From Pyropia haitanensis (lineage: Eukaryota; Rhodophyta; Bangiophyceae; Bangiales; Bangiaceae), in assembly GCA_008729055.1 (NCBI GenBank), contig SDUX01000002.1, positions 5,483,874 through 5,547,873 on the forward strand: DNA of 64,000 bases, in the 5' to 3' direction. This document shows positions 56,794-64,000 of this stretch, piece after piece. The translations under genes and the position numbers were made by a program. The notes under the pieces are model-generated. The model was not told the DNA's origin. It did not search any database and saw only the letters and a program-made list of their open reading frames with translations. Numbering within the stretch: the stretch's first letter is position 1; every line of letters starts with the position of its first letter.

Positions 56794-57689
56794 CGGCAGG
56801 GGCATCGCCGCCCAAGCGGGCAAAGGGCAAGGCCGCCGCCACGGCGGCGACGGCGGCGGCTGCGCCACCCAAGCGGGGAAAAAGCAAGGCCGCGGCGGCC
56901 GCGGCGGCCGCCGCGCGGGGCACGCGCACGCGGCGGGGCCTCGGGGGCACCCGCGCGCCCGCGACGGCGGCTGGCCCGCTGGGCGTGGTTGACCCCCGCG
57001 CGGGCGTGGACGGCGCGATCTGTGTGGACGAGGACGGCACCGTGTACGACGTAACGCTCAACCTGCAGGACGCGGCGACCAACAGCGACAAGTACTACAT
57101 TCTGCAGCTGATTGGCGCGGCGGACGGGCGGTTTGTGGTGTTTTCCCACTATGGCCGCACCGGCACTGCCGGGCAGTGTCTGTCCGTGACGTTTCCCGTT
57201 GACGGCCAAGAGGAGGACGATGGCGGCGACGGGGACGTGGAGGCGGGCCTGGCGGCCGCCCTCGACGCGTTTGGCGACAAATTTACGGAGAAGACGGGCC
57301 TCCCCTGCGATGCCGCCAGCCTGGCGGGCGCCAGCCCCCCCGTGCCCGGCAAGTACCGGGTGGTCGTCATGGACCACGCCGCCCGTGCCGCGGCGGCGGC
57401 CGCGTCCGCCACCCCCCGCTGGCAGTACTGGGTCGACGACGGGGTGGACGGCAAGCCCGTCGGCTGGTACGACTATGACGCGGGCGGCGCGGCGGTCACC
57501 GAGGGCCTCTTTGTCGAGTGGGGCCTCAACTCGTGGCTGACCGAGCGCGTCGTCGCGAGCGGCGCGTGGACGTACCTGGTCAACCTGGCCGACATGAGCC
57601 AGACCAACCTGGAGCACTACGCACACACGCGGCGGCGCATCCGGCGGGTGCCGCCGGGAGTTGTACCCGACAACTCGCCACCCGTATGA
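56319..57689 (+). CDS. WGR + WWE domain protein without PARP catalytic domain
   Basis: Uninterrupted 456-residue frame from ATG 56319. Residues 1-220 are a basic Ala/Lys/Arg-rich tail with KAEPAAP and PAKRGR repeats and many PPKR/KRGK clusters, resembling a DNA-binding, nuclear-localising region. Residues about 225-335 form a WGR domain: VYDVTLNLQDAATNSDKYYI, LQLIGAADGRFVVFSHYGRT, then a GQ..V/T-F segment and AFGDKFTEKTGLPC. Residues about 365-445 match a WWE domain: RWQYWVDDGVDGKPVGWYDY, VEWGLNSWL, VASGAWTYLVNLADMSQTNL and RRRIRRV. WGR domains bind DNA ends in PARP1-3, and WWE domains bind iso-ADP-ribose in PARPs and E3 ligases. No ART catalytic domain follows; the stop is at 57687-57689. 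The combined role, a reader of DNA breaks and poly-ADP-ribose, is inference. Confidence 0.85.
56466..56620 (+). repeat. 66-bp in-frame tandem repeat
   Basis: Two identical 66-bp units (56466-56531 and 56532-56597) plus the start of a third at 56598 encode a 22-residue VKAEPAAPSPAQG...KRGRA repeat in the basic tail. The identity implies recent duplication or homogenisation. Confidence 0.95.
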
Positions 57690-57891
57690 GCGGGGTGAGG
57701 AGGGCATGGGGGGGGGTGGTGGCGGATAGACCAGCATGGGGACCGGTGCGTGGGGGTGGTTTGTATTGTGCTGATTTTTTTTCTGTGCGACACAGTTGGT
57801 GGCGTCGCGGCATCTCTTCCCACCGACCTGCCTCTTGCCATACGCATCCCCCCCCCCCTCTCTCCCCAAACCAATCCACCCCCCCCTCTCC

Positions 57892-60800
57892 CTACCAATC
57901 CGAATCCCTCTCCGCCCTCAACTGGCTTTGCCGTAGCTGCCACTGCCGCAGCAGCGTCGGCGTCAGCGCGCGCACGAGCGCCGCCTCGGCGGCGGGCGGC
58001 TCACCAGTGGCCGCGACCGCCGCGTCGTGGGCGGCCAAACCGGCGGCAACGTCAGCCCAGGCGGGGTCCCCCGCCACGGCCGCCGCGCCGCCGCCGTCGC
58101 CGCAGCCGCCGCCACCGCCGCCGTCCGTGTCGTCCGCAGCGGCCGTCGCGCCGCGGCCGCGGCCGTCGTCGCCGCCGCCGCGCGGCGGCGCCGCGAGCAG
58201 CTGCCGCGCGTACGCGGCGCCGTCGCCCGCGCGCACCCGCCGCGGGGGGATGAGGAGCTTGGCCGCGGCCGGCAGCGCGGCGCCGGCGGCGGCGCCGGCG
58301 GGCGCGCGCGCCAGCAGCACCCGCGCCGCCGCCGACGGCGGCAGCCCGTCGAGCGCCACGGCCAGCGCGGCAACCGCGTCGGCGGCGGCCGCGGTGGCGG
58401 CCACGTCGTCCACCGCCACCGCCACGCGCGCCGCGGCAAACGCAGACGAGGCGGGCATCAGAGGCGGCTCGCCGTCGCCGCCGCTGTCGCCGCCGCCGCC
58501 CGCCGCCGCCGCGTGCATGGACACCGCGTCGAGCGAGTCGACCGCCGCGACGCCATCGACGGCGGCGGCCAGCGCGGCAGCGTCGGCCGCGAGGCAGGCG
58601 CGCCCAGCCGGCGACAGCGGCCCCGGCAGGCAGCTGACATGGACCACCCACGTGGACAGCACCGCCGCGGCGAGGCGCGCGACGGCGGCGGCGAGCGCGG
58701 GCGACCGCGCCACGCGGGTGATGACGCCCGCGTGGAAGACGCGCAGCCGCCGCGCGACGTCGGCAACATAGGCCGACTCGCGGGGCGGCCGGCCGCCGGC
58801 GGCGACGGCGGCCCCGCCGTCGGCGCCGTGCGCCCACGGCTCGTCGTGGACGTCGGCAACGACGCCCGCGACGCTCGGCGTGACCCGCGCAAAGAGGTGG
58901 TCGACGAGGGCGGCGGCGAGCGACCGCATCGCGGCGGCCTCAGCGGCGAGCGCCGGGCCGAGCGTGGCGGCGGCGCCCGCCGCGGCGGCAGGGCCCCGAT
59001 CCAGGCGGCCGAGGCCCCGCTCCGCCGCCGTCGCGACCGTCACCAGCGCGTTGTACAGCGGCGCCATGCGCCAGCCGCTGAGCGCGCTCACTGGCAGCAC
59101 CGCCTCGGCGGCGGCGCCACCGCCGTCGCCGCCCATGGACGCACTCACCGCTGCGGTGGCCTCGGCACGGGCGGTAAACAGCCGCAGGGCGCGGAGGACG
59201 TTGGCCACCGCGGTCGCCCGGAGGGCGTCGCCGCCCTCCCACGCGGCGCCCAGCTCCGCGGCAAGGACCCCGACAAACGCCGCCGCGTCGGCCTCGTCGG
59301 GCAGGCGCCCGCCGGCGGCGCCCCCGCCCCGGTGGCGGCCCGCGGCCGCCGCGTCCGCCCCGCCGCCGCCGGTGCCGCCGCCCACCGGCGGCCGGCCGTC
59401 GTCGTCAAACATGCCGCGGAGCGGGGCGGTCACCCGCTCCAGAGAGGTCGCCACGTGGCGCTCGCCCACCGCCCGCACCGCGGCCGTCAGGCGGGCGACG
59501 ACGGCGGCGCGGGCGGGCAACGCCGTCGCCGCCGCGGCGGCCGCGGCCACCGCCCCGCCGCCGGCGGTGGCGGAGGGGGGCGGCGGCGCGGCCGCGACGG
59601 GCACAAAGCGGGCGGTCGCCCCACGGGCGGCCGCGTCCACCCGGTCGGCGGCGGTGGCCACCGCCGCGGCCAGCCGCGGGTAGTCGGCGACAAGCGTCGC
59701 GTAGCGGACGCCCTCGGCGGTGCGGCCAGACGCGGCGGCGAGCGTGGCGACGGCGCCGGCTAGGCGGGCGGCAATGGCGTCAACCATGGCCACGGAGAGG
59801 GAGGCGGGCGGCGGCGGCAGCGGCGCCGCCAACGGCCCGCAGCCGGCGCCCTCCCCCCAGGCCCGCGGCGGTGCGGGCAGCGGCGGCAGCGCCGACGCGA
59901 GCAGCGGCGCGTAGCTGGCGGCACCACCCCCCCCCGCGTCGTACGTCTTCATCAGGGTGACTTGCAGGAGCACGGCGGTGGCGGCGAGTTCCGCCAGCCG
60001 CTCCATCATCCCGTCCACCGCGGCCCACACCTCCCGCGCCGTCGGCAGCAGCTGCTGCACGCCCCCACTCGCGGCACCACCCGCGCCCACCCCCCCCCCG
60101 CTGGCCGGCCGCCGTCGCCGGCCGGCGGGGTGAGCCCCCGCACCACCGCCGCGGAGACGTCGGCCACCAGCCGCGACGTCTGCGCCGCGACGGCCGGCCG
60201 CAGTCCGCCGAGCGCGTGCCAGCCCGACAGCGCGACCGCCGCCGCGGCGCCGTCGCGGCCGTCGAGCGCGGCGGCGAGCGTGGCGGTGAGGGTGGCCCGC
60301 AGGGTCGCCCCCGCCGCGCGCACGGCGGGCACGTCGGGCCGTACCGCGGCGAGTTGTGCCAGCGCCGCACCGTCAGCGCCGCCGAGGAGCTCGTCCAGCT
60401 CGTGCACCGCGTCCGCGGCGGCGACCAGCTGATCCCCCGACGCGCCGTCCGCGGGCGCCCCCGCCGCCGCGGACGGGGACGTGCCGACGCGGGCGGCGCC
60501 GCCCGCCACCGCCCCCCCCCCACGCCCGCCGCGGCGCCGTCGGCACGCCCGCCGCCGCCACCGCCGCCCGCGGCCGGCAGCAGCCGCGCGTCGGCCAGCC
60601 GGTCCACCGCTCGCCGAAAACGCACGACCAGCCGCAGCAGGTGGGCGGCTTCGTGGAGGTGGCCCAGCTTGGCCGCCGCCTCCCGCAGCGGCCCGTGCGG
60701 CGCGGCGAGCCCCGCCGCCAGCCCCGTCGACGCGGCCGACAGGGCGGCCACCCCCGCCGCGAGGGTGGACACCTCCCCTTCCAGCGCGCCGACGGCGGCA

Positions 60801-61192
60801 ACCTCAGCGAGGAGCGCCTCCTTGCGGCGCACCACCTCGGCGCGGACGGTCGCGGAGAGGCGGGCGGCGGCGGCTTCCGCCGCGCCGAGGGCCGCGCCGA
60901 CCGCGCCGCCGCGGACGGCGGCGCCGACGTGGGCGGCGGGGGAAAAGTCGGGCGCGACAAAGGCGCGGAGGGATTCGTCGGCTTCGAGCTGCCGCAGCAG
61001 GCTGTCGAGGCCGCCGCCGTCGGTGGCGTCGCCGTCGGCGGCGGCGGCGGCCGCCTGGACGGCCGCCGCGGCCGGGGAGCCGCCGCTGGGCATGGGCGAC
61101 AGCACGCCGCTGGAAGAGGCCGCCGCAGGGGACAGCGGGTAGCCGATGGAGGGGATGCGCCCGAGGGCAAAGGGGGAGGCCGCCGACGCCAT
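57892..61192 (-). CDS. COG5: conserved oligomeric Golgi complex subunit 5
   Basis: Vesicle-tethering subunit (lobe B of COG) for retrograde Golgi traffic. From ATG 61192 (MASAASPFALGRIPSIGYPL) the N-terminus holds LEADESLRAFVAPDFSPAAH followed by VGAAVRGG, the Cog5 'F..pdFd...' segment, then a long helix (VRAEVVRRKEALLAEVAAVG) and LGHLHEAAHLLRLVVRFRRA. The middle reads DAVHELDELLGGADGAALAQ and GWHALGGLRPAVAAQTSRLV. The C-terminal 730 residues start about VQQLLPTAREVWAAVDGMME and end RQWQLRQSQLRAERDSDW. Two frame changes at C runs (about 60511-60525 and 60083-60107) join the three parts; both are probably length errors. Total is about 1090 residues, longer than typical COG5 because of Ala/Gly insertions. 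It converges with the WGR-WWE gene (202 bp apart). Confidence 0.8.
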
Positions 61193-61548
61193 CCCCGCGC
61201 CGGCCGAGGTGGGGGGCGGGCGTGACCCGGTCGGGGATGGGGTCCACTGCCGTGGCATCGAGCGTGGGCAGCGCAGTGTGGTGGTGGTGGTGGTGCCGGC
61301 GGGAGAGCTGACAGCCGCCAAGAACAGGATCTGGGAGTTGACTCAACTTTTTCAAGGTTTGCAGAGGCCACGGAGGACGAAAAAAGGGACGCGCCAGTGC
61401 TGGGTCCTCCCCGTACCTGGCATGCCCCAGTCGCCGTAGCTTGCTCTCCCGCAGTTCCCACAGCCCCATAGCTTGCTCCGCACACACGCCCAGTCGCTCT
61501 CTCGCTCCACTACATGGACGCCATCCCTCGCGCTCCCCCAGACGGTCA

Positions 61549-63218
61549 TCAACTTTCATCGTCGTCGCGCACCAGATGGAGCCCGCGGCGCGACCGCCAC
61601 CCGTCCGCCATGAAGCGAGACGTCCGCGGGTACCGCTCCGCCATGGAGAGCGGCTGCGCATGCGCGTCCGAGACGGACGCCAGGTTGATGTACCCGCCCT
61701 CGGGTCGGGCGGCGTCGCCGCTGCCGCCGCCGCCGCGCGCTCCCCGGCGCGCGGCGCCCCCCCCCCCCCCCCCGCCCCAGTGGGCCACCCCGCCCGGCAC
61801 ATGGGGCACGTGGCCGGCTCCCCCGCGGCGGCCTTGACGCCCAGCCACTTGCCAATGCACTGCGCGTGCACGTTGTTCTTGCACGCGCGGCACCAGTCGG
61901 TGGCGCCCGGCTCCGCCGCGCCCATCGCCTCGCAGCAGATCGGGCAGTCGTCGTCGTCGTTCAGCGGGCGGCGGCCGCCCGCCGCGGACTCGCCACCGGC
62001 GATGGCCGCCGCCGCGGCCGCGTCGGGCTCGCCGGCGGCCGGCGGGCGCCCCCCCGTGGCGGCCGCGTAGCCCGCGCGCACCGCCGGGGACGCGAGCAGC
62101 CCGCCGCCGTTGCCGCCGCGCGGCGCCGCCTCAAAGATGCGCGTCAACTCCGACGGCAGGAGGGACGTTTGCCACAAGCACGGGTCGGTGCGGCCGACCT
62201 TGAGCACCCGGTGCATGACAAAGAGCATGTGCTTGCACGGGTCCCCGCGCTTGATGTGGTCAGGGCACGTGCACGACGGCCGCTGCCGGATGGTGACGGT
62301 GTACACGTTAGCGGTCGAGCCCAGCACCGAGTACACCCGCGCGCCGCCGCCGCCATCCGCGGCGGCGGCGGGGGGGGGGGTGTCGACGCCGACCAGGAAG
62401 AGGCGGTGCGCAAACGCGCGCGACAGGCGCTCCTGCATCGCCTGGGACGGCACGGGGCGGAAGCGGGTGGCGCGCTTCTCCGTCTCCCCGCCGCCGCCGC
62501 CGCCGCCGCTGCCGCCGCCACCGCCTTTGCCGTCCGCCTTGCCACCCTTCCGCGACCGCTTGGCGGCGGGCGGCGCGACCGCCGCGGCGTCGGCGGCGGC
62601 GGCGGCGGCGGCGCCCTTGGCACCCGCGGCGGCGGCGGAGGCGCCCGCCGCGGCCGCCCGCGCCGCCTTGGTGGTGGCCTTGGCCGCCTTGCCGCCCGCC
62701 GCGCCGGCGGCGGCGCCCGCCCCGCCGCCGCCGCCGCCACCCCCACCGGCCACGCCGTAGCCGTAGCCAGCCGCCGCGGCGGTCGCCGCCCACGCCGGCG
62801 CGGGCGCCCCGTATCCGCCCGCCCCGCGGCGCCCGGCGGCAGCCTTTGAGGGCGCCGTGGCCGCGCCGCGCGCCCGCCTGCGGCGCCCGCCCGCCGCTGT
62901 ATCCACAGCGGCGGACGCAGCGGCGGGCGACTGCCTGGCAGCACGCGCAGCCCCGCCGGCGGGGGAGCCAAAGTCGTTACCGTACTCCAACGTCAAGTCC
63001 ACCACGTCCTCCCCGGCCGCCGCTGCCGCCGCGGACGCTGCCGCCGCCGGCACGGGCGCCGTCGCCGCCGCAGACGTGGTCCGCGGCGGCGGCGCTAATG
63101 GCGCGCACGGAGGGGCCGCCGGGGCGGGCGCAGACGCGGCAGGCGCAGCCGACGCGCCCGCCACCGCGGCCAGCAGCAGCGCGGCATAGGAGCCGCCGGC
63201 GGCGACCGGCGGCGGCAT
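61549..63218 (-). CDS. SWIM-RING E3 ubiquitin ligase (MEX/ZSWIM2 type)
   Basis: ATG 63218 (MPPPVAAGGSYAALLLAAVA) opens an Ala/Gly-rich basic N-terminal half with VVDLTLEYGND. The SWIM zinc finger (C-x-C-xn-C-x-H) reads YTVTIRQRPSCTCPDHIKRG then DPCKHMLFVMHRVL. A RING finger follows with CPICCEAM, WCRACKNNVHAQCIGKWLG and CPMCRAGW. The SWIM-then-RING order with the C..C(K)NN.H..C pattern is diagnostic of MEX-like ligases. A frame change at the C run 61758-61782 gives the conserved family C-terminus EGGYINLASVSDAHAQPLSM followed by AERYPRTSRFM, ending RDDDES at 61549; without it the protein runs into unrelated Arg-rich sequence. It probably transfers ubiquitin; substrates are unknown. Confidence 0.9.
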
Positions 63219-64000
63219 CGCGGCAACGACGGACGAGAAGGAGGCGTGAGGGCGCCGATGCAAACGCCGTCGATTCGACACAGGGCCGCGCTTCTCACGC
63301 GGGTGAGCAGCACCGCACCAGTGGTAGCGGAAGAACAAAGAAGGGGAGGCGGCGCGGGCGCGGGCGAGGGAGGCCCGCGCAGACCGAGGGAGACCGGCGC
63401 AGAACGAGGGACGTGCCTGCGTCCGCGGGGCACGTGGGCGGGCGCGACGAGGTGGCGGTGCGATCGCGCGCCGATTTGAACGCTCCCATCAGGAAAGTAC
63501 TTGTCGTGTACTCCCACCATGCCAACACTGTGCAGTAGTTCTCCTTAGGATTCGACGACCTGACACTAGTTCGGATTCCGCTGGCTGTCGAGAAGTGATT
63601 GGCCTCCGGCGGTGCCTGGGTGGATGCGACGAGTCCCGCGCAAGGCCGGCCTGCCAGCAGAACGTGTTGGAAACTGTCCTCTGGATAGGCTGTGTGTACA
63701 TCATTCACGGCCCGGCTTGGGGCAAAGGGCTGGCCGGAGGGTCCCCCCATAGTCGTTGGCGAGCCGAGGGCGCGACAGCAGGGATACAGTACGGTACTGT
63801 ACCTCTGCTCTGCGAGGCCTCACGGGGCACGTCGGAGTCCTGATTTTTCACCGCGGTCCGGCGTTGGCAGAGGTGGCTGCGGCGGCCGCAGACGAGCCTG
63901 CGACGGGTTGTGCGGCCAGAGCGGTGCCATCTGAGGGCGCTGGCGCGCGATTCGAAGGCCGCCCCACCGTGCCTCCCCTTTGCCGGCCTTTGCCACGCTA
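63219..64000. other. window end, upstream of SWIM-RING gene
   Basis: Promoter side of the leftward SWIM-RING gene. AT-richer patches occur at 63490-63560. Short open frames only; no gene is supported before the window ends. Confidence 0.4.

Noticed and set aside
1..64000. CRISPR arrays, bacterial operons, riboswitches
   Set aside because: No regularly spaced direct repeats with unique spacers are seen, and introns plus eukaryotic gene content argue against a prokaryotic source.

Overview
This window is nuclear DNA from a very GC-rich eukaryotic alga. The evidence is a 60S ribosomal protein gene split by a spliceosomal intron, a COG (Golgi) subunit, a kinetochore protein and a Pol I factor, few short GT-AG introns, strongly Ala/Gly/Pro/Arg-rich proteins with poly-Ala linkers, and long G and C homopolymers. 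The overall style, including a plant/algal-type lipoxygenase, best fits a bangiophyte red alga (Porphyra/Pyropia-like). That placement is inference; another GC-rich alga cannot be excluded. Almost every interrupted gene changes reading frame exactly at a G or C run of about 7 or more, so most breaks are probably consensus-length errors rather than dead genes.

Layout. 0-3.4 kb: a tRNA-Ser(GCU) and a two-exon periplasmic-binding-protein-like gene (Ca3427 type). 4.8-12.3 kb: a 7.5-kb diverged palindrome, about 1.1 kb per inner arm, with GCC/GGC expansions and no intact gene. 12.9-21.1 kb: isopentenyl-diphosphate isomerase (+), RPL5 (-), SKA1 microtubule-binding protein (+) and a TAF1A-like Pol I factor (-), in alternating convergent and divergent pairs. 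21.1-22.7 kb: a 1.5-kb element with 20-bp inverted ends. 23.2-32 kb: a two-pass membrane protein with an EF-hand and a DEG/ENaC-like layout (-), a TrmJ/SpoU RNA methyltransferase (+) and a large unrecognised protein (-). 35-36.2 kb: a GRF zinc-finger/SNF2 protein that has lost its Walker A motif and stops inside the first ATPase lobe. 37.7-43.9 kb: ITPA (+), a broken copine copy (-) and a full copine with a long low-complexity tail (-). 45.9-48.5 kb: lipoxygenase (-). 50.8-54.4 kb: a kinase-like remnant (-), a YebC/TACO1 protein (-) and an internally deleted Tc1/mariner transposon with both inverted ends and its TA target duplication. 56.3-63.2 kb: a WGR+WWE protein (+), COG5 (-) and a SWIM-RING ubiquitin ligase (-).

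The genes form no operon or single pathway. They are ordinary housekeeping genes (ribosome, RNA modification, nucleotide sanitation, isoprenoids, Golgi tethering, chromosome segregation, Pol I transcription) with transposon debris between them. The most unusual items are the WGR-WWE protein without a PARP catalytic domain, the catalytically stripped SNF2-like protein, the EF-hand two-pass membrane protein, the large palindrome and the deletion-derivative Tc1 element.
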